Positions 27,179 to 35,997 of a stretch of 64,000 nt of DNA are shown here, in pieces. How positions within the stretch are numbered: the stretch's first letter is position 1; every line of letters starts with the position of its first letter. Made by a program: the position numbers and the translations under genes. This stretch comes from Actinomyces oris (GTDB lineage Bacteria > Actinomycetota > Actinomycetes > Actinomycetales > Actinomycetaceae): the NCBI RefSeq assembly GCF_006546825.1, contig NZ_VICC01000011.1, positions 1-64,000 on the forward strand, read 5' to 3'. A model generated the notes under the pieces. It was not told the DNA's origin and did no database searches. It saw nothing but the letters and a program-made list of their open reading frames with translations.

Positions 27179-28561
27179 TCAGATGTCCTCGAGGCTCTCG
27201 CCCTTGGTCTCGCGGGCCAGCAGGTAGATGAAGCCGCCCAGGACCAGCATGACCGCGAAGAAGAGGAAGGCCGGGAAGACGGCCGCCAGCGGGTGCGCCA
27301 GATCCTGAAGGCTGCCGGAGCCGATCATCACCCCCATGAGCAGGGGCCCGAGGATCTTGGCGCTCGCGCCGATGCCGTAGCCCAGGCCCAGCCCCGTGCC
27401 CCGGGCACCGTTGGGGAACTGCTCGCCGCCGAAGGCGTTGAGGATCCCGAAGGCGCCGTCGCCGAAGCCCATCGTGAGGCAGATGCCGGTGAAGAAGACG
27501 ATCCACGAGGTCTCCCAGTGGGCGGAGAGGGCCACGATAACCGCTCCGAGCGCCCCGATGAGGCCGAAGGAGAACACGGTCCAGCGCCGCCCGATCCGGT
27601 CGGCGAGCCAGGCCGAGGCCAGGCGGCCAAGCAGATCCACCAGGGAGACCCCCATGAACAGCGTCCCCACGGCGTCGGCGCCGATATCGGCGAAGCCGAC
27701 CTCCAGGAGCGTCTGTCCCCAGGACTGCACAGTGAAGGAGCCCAGGATGAAGCAGAAGGAGCCCACCGAGACGATGAGCAGGGGCCGCAGGTGCTTGCGC
27801 AGCAGCTCGCCGTAGGCGATGCGCGGCCCGGTCCGCACCGGTGGCAGGGCTCCGACGTCGTCGGGACTCAGCTCCAGGGCCCAGGCGATGGACTCGCGGG
27901 CCTCGCGCTCGCGCCCGTGGGAGAGCAGGAAGCGGGGCGACTCGGGGACGATCCGAATCCAGGCCAGTAGGAGGATCGGGACGGCCCCCAGCGCGATGAG
28001 GCCGCGCCAGTTGTCGTGCAGGAGCCGCTGCGACACAGAGCCCAGGAAGAGCCCCAGCGGGATGAACACCGAGCCCAGCCCGGCAAGCAGACCGCGCTGC
28101 CTGGTGGGCACGAACTCCTGGACGTAGGGGATGGAGACGATGTTGAGGCCCCCGACGCCCACTCCGACCAGCACCCGCAGCAGGGCCAGCATCACCCACC
28201 AGCCCGTGGGGGTGAACACCGAGACCAGGGTGAAGACGGTGAAGATCAGGACGCACCAGAAGAAGGTCCGCCGTCGGCCCATCCGGTCGGCGGCCCAGCC
28301 CCACAGGACCGCGCCGAGCACCGTGCCCAGCCCGGAGCAGGCCAGGATGACACCGGTCTCGAACCCGCCCAGGCTCCACTCCTTCTGAAGCTGGACGACG
28401 GCGAAGCCGATGAGGAACATGTCGAAGAACTCAGAGATGTTGGCGACGATGGCCAGAGCGATGATGCTTCGCTGATGGCCCGTCAGGGGCCGGGAGTCGA
28501 TCTGCTCCAACGCGCTCCCGCGCTCCGCCGGCGGCGCCGCGCGCCTTCTTGCTGTACCCAT
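27179..28561 (-). CDS. MFS transporter, sugar/aromatic-acid porter type
   Basis: The 460-residue, 12-TM major facilitator has motif A copies GWAADRMGRRRTFF (after TM2) and AWLADRIGRRWTVF (after TM8), VPESPRFLLSHGRERE at the end of the N-half as in sugar porters, and a terminal ARETKGESLEDI (sugar-porter PETKG-like signature). It probably imports a small organic solute by proton symport. Substrate cannot be assigned. It is divergent from tkt, with 212 nt between them and nothing else visible there. Confidence 0.85.
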   Translation of the reverse strand: MGTARRRAAPPAERGSALEQIDSRPLTGHQRSIIALAIVANISEFFDMFLIGFAVVQLQKEWSLGGFETGVILACSGLGTVLGAVLWGWAADRMGRRRTFFWCVLIFTVFTLVSVFTPTGWWVMLALLRVLVGVGVGGLNIVSIPYVQEFVPTRQRGLLAGLGSVFIPLGLFLGSVSQRLLHDNWRGLIALGAVPILLLAWIRIVPESPRFLLSHGREREARESIAWALELSPDDVGALPPVRTGPRIAYGELLRKHLRPLLIVSVGSFCFILGSFTVQSWGQTLLEVGFADIGADAVGTLFMGVSLVDLLGRLASAWLADRIGRRWTVFSFGLIGALGAVIVALSAHWETSWIVFFTGICLTMGFGDGAFGILNAFGGEQFPNGARGTGLGLGYGIGASAKILGPLLMGVMIGSGSLQDLAHPLAAVFPAFLFFAVMLVLGGFIYLLARETKGESLEDI

Positions 28562-28773
28562 ATGCGGCCCAATCTACGGGCAAGAGCACCCCCCTGCGGG
28601 AACAAGCCCCCGAGTGTGAGAGACACACGCGCTCACGCCTGTACTTGCCCGCCCCCGCGGAAGCGGGAAGGATCACCCTTGATGCCCGCCCGCGGAGGCA
28701 CCGCGATGCACCACCGTCACGGCGCCCGTGGCCGCGAGCAAGACGCACCCTCATGCACAAGGAGTCCTCAGTT

Positions 28774-30864
28774 ATGAGCGCTGAGCCGCTGCTCACCGAC
28801 CTTGACCGTCAGACCATCGCGGTGTCCAAGGCCCTGGCCGCCGACGCCGTGGAGAAGGCGGGGTCGGGCCACCCCGGTACGCCGATCTCCCTGGCCGGGG
28901 TGGCGTGGCTGCTCTACCAGCGTGAGATGGTCCACGACCCGGCGGATCCGGGTTGGCTGGGACGGGACCGGTTCGTCCTGTCCATCGGGCACGCCTCGCT
29001 GATGCAGTACATCCAGCTGTTCCTGGCCGGATACGACATCGACCTGGAGGGCTTCACGGCCTTCCGCTCTCCGGCCGGCCTGCCGGGCCACCCCGAGTTC
29101 GGAGAGGTTCCCGGGGTGGAGACCACCACGGGCCCGCTGGGGGCGGGCTTCGCCAACGCGGTGGGCCTGGCCATGGCGGCACGCCGCGAGCACGGGCTGC
29201 TCGACGCCGGCACCCCGCTGGGCAAGTCGGTCTTCGACCACTTCGTCTACACGGTCCTGGGCGACGGCTGCATGCAGGAGGGCGTGTCTTCGGAGGCCGC
29301 CTCCCTGGCCGGCACTCAGCAGCTGGGCAACCTCATCGCCATCTACGACGACAACGACATCTCCATCGAGGGCAACACGGACATCGCCTTCACCGAGGAC
29401 GTCTCGGCCCGCTTCGAGGCCTACGGCTGGCAGGTGCTCGACGTCGACTGGCGTACCGGCCCCGACGGCTACGCGGAGAACCTCGAGGAGCTGCACAAGG
29501 CCATCGTCGCGGCCCGCGCCGAGAGCGCGCGCCCGTCGCTGATCCGCCTGCACACCATCATCGCCTGGCCCTCCCCGACCAAGCAGGGCCAGGAGTCCTC
29601 CCACGGCTCCAAGCTCGGGGCCGAGGAGGTCGCCGGGCTCAAGCGGGCCCTGGGCCTGGACCCCGAGCAGAGCTTCATCCTGCCCGAGGACGTCGTCTCC
29701 CATTCCCGCAAGCAGGCCGCCGACAACGCCCGGGCCGCCCGAGCGGACTGGGACGCGCGCTTCGCGAGCTGGCAGCAGGCCAACCCCGCCGGCGCCGCGC
29801 TGCTGGAGCGCCTTGAGGCCCACCGCCTGCCCGAGGGCCTTGAGGAGGCCCTGCCGACCTGGAAGGTGGGTGAGTCGTTGGCCACCCGTGCGGCGTCGGG
29901 CAAGGTGCTCTCCGCCCTGGCCGGCGTGGTGCCCGAGCTGTGGGGCGGGTCGGCGGACCTGGCCGGCTCGAACAACACGACCATGGCCGGGGAGCCCTCC
30001 TTCCTCCCCGCCGGCCTGGCGCAGTCCGAGGGCGACGGGCCCTTCGGGCGCACCCTCCACTTCGGTGTGCGCGAGCACGCCATGGGCTCGATCCTCAACG
30101 GGATCGCCCTGGACGGGCTCACCCGCCCCTACGGGGGCACCTTCATGGTGTTCTCCGACTACATGCGCCCGGCCGTGCGTTTGGCGGCTCTCATGGGGAT
30201 CGGCCCGGTCTTCGTGTGGTCCCACGACTCCATCGGGGTCGGCGAGGACGGCCCCACGCACCAGCCCGTCGAGCACCTGGCGGCGCTGCGCGCCATCCCC
30301 GGCCTGGCCGTGGTGCGCCCCGGGGACGCCAACGAGACCGCCGCGGCCTGGACCGAGATCCTGCGCCGTCACGACGAGCCGGCCGGCATCGCCCTGTCGC
30401 GTCAGAACCTCACCGTGAGCGCCTCCGCCACGGCCGCCGCCGAGGGCGTGCGCCGCGGCGCCTACGTCCTGGCCGAGGCCACCGACACCGATGGGCACCA
30501 GACGGCCCCCGAGGTCGTCCTGATCGCCACCGGCTCCGAGGTCGGCGTGGCCGTGGCCGCCCGGGAGATCCTCCAGGGGGAGGGCACCCCCACCCGGGTG
30601 GTCTCCGCCCCCTGCCTGGAGTGGTTCGCCCAGCAGGACGCCGCCTACCGGGAGCAGGTGCTGCCGGCCGGCACCGCCAGGGTCGCCATCGAGGCGGGCA
30701 TCGCCCTGGGCTGGCGCGAGATCGTCGGCGACGCCGGCGAGATCGTCTCCATCGACCACTACGGTTCCTCCGCCCCCGGCACCGCCCTGTTCGAGGAGTA
30801 CGGCTTCACCGGGGACAACGTCGCCGAGCGGGCCCGCCGGGCGCTGGCCCGCACCCGCGGCTGA
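28774..30864 (+). CDS. tkt: Transketolase
   Basis: The 696-residue thiamine-diphosphate enzyme moves two-carbon units between sugar phosphates in the pentose phosphate pathway. Motifs are EKAGSGHPGTPISLAG near the start, TTTGPLGAGFANAVGLAMA, the ThDP/Mg motif LGDGCMQEGVSSEAASLAG with IYDDNDISIEG, and SHDSIGVGEDGPTHQPVEHL in the pyrimidine domain. ATG at 28774 (MSAEPLLTDLDRQTIAVSKA) follows AAGGAG by 9 nt. Length is typical. A 67-bp nested palindrome 21 nt downstream probably terminates it. Confidence 0.95.
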   Translation: MSAEPLLTDLDRQTIAVSKALAADAVEKAGSGHPGTPISLAGVAWLLYQREMVHDPADPGWLGRDRFVLSIGHASLMQYIQLFLAGYDIDLEGFTAFRSPAGLPGHPEFGEVPGVETTTGPLGAGFANAVGLAMAARREHGLLDAGTPLGKSVFDHFVYTVLGDGCMQEGVSSEAASLAGTQQLGNLIAIYDDNDISIEGNTDIAFTEDVSARFEAYGWQVLDVDWRTGPDGYAENLEELHKAIVAARAESARPSLIRLHTIIAWPSPTKQGQESSHGSKLGAEEVAGLKRALGLDPEQSFILPEDVVSHSRKQAADNARAARADWDARFASWQQANPAGAALLERLEAHRLPEGLEEALPTWKVGESLATRAASGKVLSALAGVVPELWGGSADLAGSNNTTMAGEPSFLPAGLAQSEGDGPFGRTLHFGVREHAMGSILNGIALDGLTRPYGGTFMVFSDYMRPAVRLAALMGIGPVFVWSHDSIGVGEDGPTHQPVEHLAALRAIPGLAVVRPGDANETAAAWTEILRRHDEPAGIALSRQNLTVSASATAAAEGVRRGAYVLAEATDTDGHQTAPEVVLIATGSEVGVAVAAREILQGEGTPTRVVSAPCLEWFAQQDAAYREQVLPAGTARVAIEAGIALGWREIVGDAGEIVSIDHYGSSAPGTALFEEYGFTGDNVAERARRALARTRG

Positions 30865-30885
30865 CCCCCACTGCCCCACCGCCAC

Positions 30886-30952
30886 CGAGCCGGGCATCTT
30901 TCGAGTCGTCCTACGGTCTTTCTGTAGGGCCACGCGAGAGGTGCCCGGCTCG
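30886..30952. repeat. 67-bp nested palindrome, copy 3
   Basis: It has the same 20-27-20 plan as copies at 6359 and 7541. Arms at 30886-30905 and 30933-30952 match except for three positions, and the inner hairpin is CCTACGG-TCTTT-CTGTAGG. Compared with CCGACAG-AGAGT-CTGTCGG in copy 2, a G:C pair has become T:A, so the inner stem is kept while the bases change. It follows the tkt stop. Confidence 0.85.
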
Positions 30953-31096
30953 GCATGAGAGGAGCACATGTCACGGGGGTACCCCTCCCCATGAGGAGAG
31001 AGTGACCTGACGGTCAAATGCGGGCAGGCTGGGACCCGGTCGCGCCACCTGGCGCACTGCGACACCCATCCCCGAATACAGAAAAGGCCGTCTCTC

Positions 31097-31663
31097 ATGA
31101 GCGCACAGCAACCCGCCCAGAACGACCCTCAGATCCCTGACAGCGAGGACTCCGGCAAGGACCAGCCCCTGCGCACGCGCTACTACTACCTCATCATGAC
31201 CATCATGGTCGTGATCGGCGTCATCATCGACATCGCGATCTTCATCGGGATCATCACGAACGCCGAGGGGAGGGTGCGCATCCCCTACCTGGTCTTCATT
31301 CTTCCCGTTGTCGGCGCTCTGGCGATCGGCAGATTCGCCGACGCGGCCCTGGCCAAGAAGTCTCCCCACCTGGTACCCGGCTACGCGGCCCCGTACTTCC
31401 AGGGAGGGCAGGTCCCTCAGCAGGGCCAGTACGGACAGCCCCAGTACGGACAGCCGGCGGCCCAGCCGACGGCGCCGCAGAGCACCGGCTACGGCCAGGT
31501 GCCCGGCCAGCAGGCAGCTCGGACCGCTCCGCAGCAGGCCCCGCACGGCGAGCAGCAGCCGGGCCAGGTGCCGCCGTCGGGCCAGTACGGTCAGGATTCC
31601 CAGAGCCAGCAGCCCCACGGTCAGGGAGGGCAGCCCGGGCAGAGCGGCCCGGTCGGCTACTGA
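31097..31663 (+). CDS. Small two-TM protein with QYGQ-rich tail
   Basis: The 188-residue protein has a polar N-terminus, two predicted membrane helices (about 29-55, YYLIMTIMVVIGVIIDIAIF; about 63-82, IPYLVFILPVVGALAIGRFA) and a Gln/Gly/Pro/Tyr-rich tail with repeated QYGQPQYGQP units. Similar YGQ-rich runs occur in the membrane protein at 38115. No family was recognised. It precedes radA by 63 nt and may share its transcript. Confidence 0.65.
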   Translation: MSAQQPAQNDPQIPDSEDSGKDQPLRTRYYYLIMTIMVVIGVIIDIAIFIGIITNAEGRVRIPYLVFILPVVGALAIGRFADAALAKKSPHLVPGYAAPYFQGGQVPQQGQYGQPQYGQPAAQPTAPQSTGYGQVPGQQAARTAPQQAPHGEQQPGQVPPSGQYGQDSQSQQPHGQGGQPGQSGPVGY

Positions 31664-31726
31664 GGCCCGCAGGACGCCGATGTCGAGGTCTGAATAGATG
31701 TCGGTGGGGCCCGATACTCTCCGGTC

Positions 31727-33148
31727 ATGCCCGCATCGAAGAGCCCCAAGGCCCCCAAGGTCTCCTACTGCTGCACCGAGTGCGGCTGGTCCAGCCCCAA
31801 GTGGATGGGCCAGTGCCGGGAGTGCCGCGAGTGGGGAACCCTGGAGGAGACTCAGGTCTCCGACTCCCCGGGTGGGGGCGCCGGCGGGGCCCTGGGCGCT
31901 GCCGGCGCCGTGCGACCGACCGTGGCCGCCCGCCCCATCGGGGAGGTCAGCGCCACAGAGGCCAGGGCCCGTCCCACCGGGGTGGGTGAACTGGACCGGG
32001 TCCTGGGCGGCGGGATCGTGCCGGGTGCCGTCGTGCTGCTGGCCGGTGAGCCCGGCGTCGGCAAGTCCACGCTGCTGCTCGACGTCGCCGCGAAGGCAGC
32101 CGCTGTGGCTCGCGAGCGCGCAGACGGGCCGGTCCTCTACGTCACCGGTGAGGAGTCGGCCTCTCAGGTGCGGCTGCGGGCCGAGCGCATCGACGCTCTG
32201 GATCCGGGGCTGCTCCTGGCCGCGGAGACCGAGCTGGGGGCCCTGCTGGGGCACGTGGAGGCGGCCGGTCCCTCCCTGCTGGTGGTGGACTCGGTTCAGA
32301 CCATCGCCTCAGCGCAGGTCGAGGGCAGTGCCGGGGGCGTCACCCAGGTGCGGGCCGTGGCCGGTGCACTCATCGCGGTAGCCAAGGAGCGCAATATCCC
32401 GGTGCTGCTCGTGGGTCACGTCACCAAGGACGGCGGAATCGCCGGACCCCGGGTCCTGGAGCACCTGGTCGACGTCGTCACCCAGTTCGAGGGGGACCGC
32501 CACGCCCGTCTGCGGCTGCTGCGGGCCGTCAAGAACCGCTACGGCCCCACCGACGAGGTAGGCTGCTTCGACCTGGGCGAGCGGGGCATCGTGGGGCTCG
32601 CGGACCCCTCGGGCCTGTTCCTGTCCGCCGCCCGCTCCGAGGTGCCGGGCACCTGCGCCACCGTGACCCTGGAGGGGCGCCGTCCCATGCCGGTGGAGAT
32701 CCAGGCGCTGGTGGCCCCCACCAACGCAGGCTCCCCGCGGCGCACCACCTCCGGGGTGGACCACTCGCGCACAGCCATGGCGCTGGCGGTCCTCAGCGCC
32801 CGGCTGCGGGTGGACACCTCCAGCGCGGACGTCTACGTCTCCACCGTGGGCGGGGCCCGCGCCGTCGAGCCGGCCACGGACCTGGCCGTGGCCATCTCCG
32901 TGGTCTCGGCCGCGCGCAACCTGCCCACACCTGCTGGCCTCGTGGCCTTCGGCGAGGTGGGGCTCACCGGTGAGGTGCGGGCCACTGTCGGTATCCAGCG
33001 GCGCCTGGCGGAGGCCTCCCGTCTCGGCTTCGACCGGGCGATCGTGCCGCTGGCGGGCTCGGCCGAGCTGCGCGAGGTCGCCGGGATGCAGGTGCTGCCG
33101 GTCGCGCACGTGGGTGAGGCCATGGGGGCGGCACTCCCACGCGGCTGA
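31727..33148 (+). CDS. radA: DNA repair protein RadA
   Basis: RadA (Sms) is a RecA-like ATPase that promotes branch migration in recombinational repair. The 473-residue protein has the N-terminal zinc finger (Cys16, Cys19, Cys30, Cys33), the Walker A GEPGVGKST around 107, the RadA-specific KNRYG motif from residue 269 (KNRYGPTDEVGCFD), and a C-terminal Lon-protease-like domain (RVDTSSADVYVSTVGGARAV, then EVGLTGEVR). ATG at 31727 is the family start. disA follows 333 nt later, a common pairing. Confidence 0.96.
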   Translation: MPASKSPKAPKVSYCCTECGWSSPKWMGQCRECREWGTLEETQVSDSPGGGAGGALGAAGAVRPTVAARPIGEVSATEARARPTGVGELDRVLGGGIVPGAVVLLAGEPGVGKSTLLLDVAAKAAAVARERADGPVLYVTGEESASQVRLRAERIDALDPGLLLAAETELGALLGHVEAAGPSLLVVDSVQTIASAQVEGSAGGVTQVRAVAGALIAVAKERNIPVLLVGHVTKDGGIAGPRVLEHLVDVVTQFEGDRHARLRLLRAVKNRYGPTDEVGCFDLGERGIVGLADPSGLFLSAARSEVPGTCATVTLEGRRPMPVEIQALVAPTNAGSPRRTTSGVDHSRTAMALAVLSARLRVDTSSADVYVSTVGGARAVEPATDLAVAISVVSAARNLPTPAGLVAFGEVGLTGEVRATVGIQRRLAEASRLGFDRAIVPLAGSAELREVAGMQVLPVAHVGEAMGAALPRG

Positions 33149-33481
33149 CAGGACAGTACGGTCACCATGGGCAGCACATACAGCACAGGCAGTGGAGGCA
33201 GTACTGGCAAACGCAGACAACGCCGGGACCAGGGGCGGCCACGGGAGCCGAGCAGGTGACGTGACTGTCATGGATCGGCCGGGCGCCGCCAACAGACCGA
33301 CTGGTCCAGTGTGGGAAGGCCCTCGCCGAAGGTCGGCCCGGCTGCCGATACCATGGGAGCGTGAGCACAGGGGCGTGCGCTCACCTGGATGCCGCGAGAC
33401 CGGAGGGTCCCGAGCGCGGTCCGCCCCGGCAAGTTCACTGTGCGATCCTTTCCCCAGGACACCGCGAGATCAGGAGAGATG
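33149..33481. other. radA-disA spacer without a supported gene
   Basis: The 333 nt hold only short unsupported frames, for example a 30-codon one from ATG 33168 without a ribosome-binding site. An AGGAG at 33472 serves disA. It probably contains the disA promoter. I see no strong hairpin. Confidence 0.5.
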
Positions 33482-34549
33482 ATGATCGAGGCCGCTGGCC
33501 AGCTGCACGAGACGCTTGCGCTCGTTGCTCCCGGCACCGTCCTTCGTGACGGACTGGAGCGGATCCTGCGCGGACGTACCGGGGCGATCATCGTGCTGGG
33601 CTTCGACCCGGTGGTGGAGGCCATCTCCTCGGGCGGCTTCCACCTGGACGTCGAGCTCTCCGCCGCCCGCCTGCGCGAGCTGGCCAAGATGGACGGCGGC
33701 GTCGTCGTCGACATGGACACCGCCCGGATCCGGCGCGCCAACGTCCAGCTGCTGCCCAACGCCTCGATCCAGACCTCGGAGACGGGCATGCGTCACCGCA
33801 CCGCCGAGCGCGTGGCCCGCCAGACCGGGTACCCGGTCATCTCCGTGAGTCAGTCGATGCGGATCATCTCCCTGTACGTGGACGGCAAGCGCCACGTCCT
33901 GGAGCCCAGCGAGTCGATCCTGGCCAGCGCCAACCAGGCCCTGTCCGCCCTGGAGCGTTACAAGGCCCGCCTCGACCAGACCTCCGCCGGCCTGGACTCC
34001 TTGGAGATCGAGGACCTCGTCACCGTCCGTGACGTCACCTCGGTGCTCCAGCTCATGGAGATGGTCCGCCGCATCTCCGCCGACATCGACTCCTACGTCC
34101 TGGAGCTCGGCACCGACGGGCGCCTCCTGGCCCTCCAGGTCGAGGAGCTCACCCGGGGCCTGCTCGCCGAGCACGGCTTCCTCCTAGAGGACTACCTGCC
34201 CGAGGGCCTGGACACGACCACCGTCGATGCGCGCCTAAAGTGGGTGGGCTCCCCCGCCCTCCTGGACCTGGCGATGGTGGCGCGCTCCATGGGACTGGGC
34301 GGCATCGACGGCCAGGACCTGGACGCTCAGGTCTCCCCGCGCGGCCTGCGGATCCTGTCGAAGATCCCGCGCCTGCCCGTGGTGACGGCGCGCGCCGTCG
34401 TCGAGCAGTGGGGGTCCCTGCAAGGGGTCCTCGGAGCCACCATCGAGGAACTCGAGGCCGTCGAGGGCGTGGGCGCCCAGCGGGCCCGGACCCTGCGCGA
34501 CGGGCTGTCACGGCTGGCGGAGATCTCCGTCGTCGAGCGCTACTCCTGA
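33482..34549 (+). CDS. disA: DNA-integrity scanning diadenylate cyclase DisA
   Basis: DisA makes cyclic di-AMP from two ATP and pauses on branched DNA. The 355-residue protein has the N-terminal DAC domain with DGG at residues 71-73 (family usually DGA) in LAKMDGGVVVDMDTARIRRA, and RHRTAERVARQTG from 104. A helical linker follows, then C-terminal helix-hairpin-helix motifs (LSKIPRLP..., LEAVEGVGAQRARTLRDGL). Two ATG codons are adjacent; the second (33482) is chosen because it is 5 nt from AGGAG while the first is only 2 nt away. Cyclic di-AMP also controls Trk/Ktr potassium uptake in other Gram-positives. Confidence 0.95.
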   Translation: MIEAAGQLHETLALVAPGTVLRDGLERILRGRTGAIIVLGFDPVVEAISSGGFHLDVELSAARLRELAKMDGGVVVDMDTARIRRANVQLLPNASIQTSETGMRHRTAERVARQTGYPVISVSQSMRIISLYVDGKRHVLEPSESILASANQALSALERYKARLDQTSAGLDSLEIEDLVTVRDVTSVLQLMEMVRRISADIDSYVLELGTDGRLLALQVEELTRGLLAEHGFLLEDYLPEGLDTTTVDARLKWVGSPALLDLAMVARSMGLGGIDGQDLDAQVSPRGLRILSKIPRLPVVTARAVVEQWGSLQGVLGATIEELEAVEGVGAQRARTLRDGLSRLAEISVVERYS

Positions 34550-34607
34550 GCTCGTCGGTCGCCAGGCCTTTCCGGCGGCCGCCCCGGCACCCGCCTGCAG
34601 AAGGCCG

Positions 34608-35846
34608 TCAGCCGACGACGAAGACCCGGTCCTCAGTGAGGTCCTTGTCCCCCATGACGAAGCGGAAACGGTAGGTTCCCGCGCCCGCGGCGCTGCCGGG
34701 GGCGGTCTGCGCCTGACCCGCCGAGGGGCTCGCGGAGGAGGAGGCAGTGGCACTCGGCGTCGAGGAGGCCGATGCGCCTGCCGGAGAAGCCGGGGAGGCC
34801 GGTGCCGCGTTGGCCGCTGCGCAGTCGGAGGTGGCCGCGTTACCGTTCCAGGTCACGTTGACATCGGCGCCCTTGCCCGCAGGCAGGAGGAGGGCCTTCT
34901 CGGTCTGGCCCACGGGGCAGGTGACAGAGTCCCACACCTGCTGAGAGCCCGAGGAGACCCGCACCCCCAGGGCCTGGCTGCCGACGTCGATCAGGCAGGG
35001 TGCCTGGCCGCTGTTGACCAGGGAGATGGAGAAGGTCGCCCCAGCACCGACACTGACGGACTCGGGCCCCTGCACTGTGCTCTTCAAGGTCGAGGGGTCG
35101 CACTTCCCCGGCGTGGGGTAGACGGTGTGCACCTGGGCGGCGGCGCGCTCCTCATCCTGGGTGCGGATGGTGTTGCGGACCCAGAAGTAGCCGACGGCGA
35201 TGGTCACGATGAGCAGCAAGAGGACCAGCAGGACCCCGCCCAGCACCAGGGCACGGCGCAGACCGTAGCGGGGCTGAGGCGGGACCGGCTTGCGCAGGCG
35301 CCCACTGCGAGGCTGGTCCGGGCCCTGCGGGATCGAGTCGGGGGCTCCGGTCAGCCGCCCGCCGCCGATATGGGTCCACTGGAGGCCCGCGCCCCAGCTG
35401 TGTCGACGACGATCGGAGCGAGCGGCCTGAGTCGAGCTCGTCCGGGAGGAGCGAGCGGTTCCCGGAGCGGCCTGCCGTGAGCGAGGCGTCGAGGTCCCCT
35501 GGCTGCCCTGGGGGGACCGGCGGTTCTTACCGCCCCGGACCGGCGTGCCCGACTGCCCGCCGGCGGGCCGGCCCGTCTGCCCCGAGTGCAGGGGGCGTCC
35601 GGTCGACTTCGTGCCCGAGGCGCGGCCGCCGCGTCCCCTGGCCTGGGAGGATCGAGGCGTCCCGCCGGAGCGGGACGAGGAGGACTGTCCGGCACCCGAC
35701 CGCGGCCCGCCGCCGGAACCACCTTGCCGGTGGGGCCGGGACTGGGAGCCCGAGGACGAGCGTCCCGATGAGGAGCCTGCGCCGCGACGGGCCGAGCCTC
35801 GTCGTCCTGCGCTTTCCCCATGGTTGCGTCCGCGTCCTTTGGCCAT
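34608..35846 (-). CDS. Basic-tailed membrane protein with DUF4232-like domain
   Basis: The 412-residue protein begins with about 190 residues of Arg/Gly/Ser/Gln-rich disorder (MAKGRGRNHGESAGRRGSAR and similar). One transmembrane helix follows (about 212-236, RALVLGGVLLVLLLLIVTIA), then an exported domain of about 120 residues and a Ser/Ala/Pro linker ending TYRFRFVMGDKDLTEDRVFV. The exported part (CDPSTLKSTVQGPESVSVG, AGATFSISLVNSGQAPCLID, DSVTCPVG) has Cys pairs and looks like the DUF4232 beta-sandwich of actinobacterial surface proteins. Topology N-in/C-out. The basic cytoplasmic tail could bind nucleic acid or acidic lipid. Function unknown. Convergent with disA. Confidence 0.7.
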   Translation of the reverse strand: MAKGRGRNHGESAGRRGSARRGAGSSSGRSSSGSQSRPHRQGGSGGGPRSGAGQSSSSRSGGTPRSSQARGRGGRASGTKSTGRPLHSGQTGRPAGGQSGTPVRGGKNRRSPQGSQGTSTPRSRQAAPGTARSSRTSSTQAARSDRRRHSWGAGLQWTHIGGGRLTGAPDSIPQGPDQPRSGRLRKPVPPQPRYGLRRALVLGGVLLVLLLLIVTIAVGYFWVRNTIRTQDEERAAAQVHTVYPTPGKCDPSTLKSTVQGPESVSVGAGATFSISLVNSGQAPCLIDVGSQALGVRVSSGSQQVWDSVTCPVGQTEKALLLPAGKGADVNVTWNGNAATSDCAAANAAPASPASPAGASASSTPSATASSSASPSAGQAQTAPGSAAGAGTYRFRFVMGDKDLTEDRVFVVG

Positions 35847-35997
35847 GGTCACGACTCTACCGGCGCCACGGCCCCAGGCCCGTGAGCGCCCCGCCCCGGC
35901 GATGCGCAAGGCCGATGAGACCTTCGTCGTTGTCCGCACAGGCCCCAAGCGCGGCCTGCCGGCCGGCTACCGGGGCGGTCCGCACAGCGGTGGCCGG

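Noticed and set aside
28768-31098. A 776-codon minus-strand open frame opposite transketolase
   Set aside because: Same reason: antisense of a conserved gene, repetitive Gly/Val/Asp content, and no ribosome-binding site.
33168-33260. A 30-codon frame (MGSTYSTGSGGSTGKRRQRR...) after radA
   Set aside because: No ribosome-binding site and no resemblance to a known small protein.
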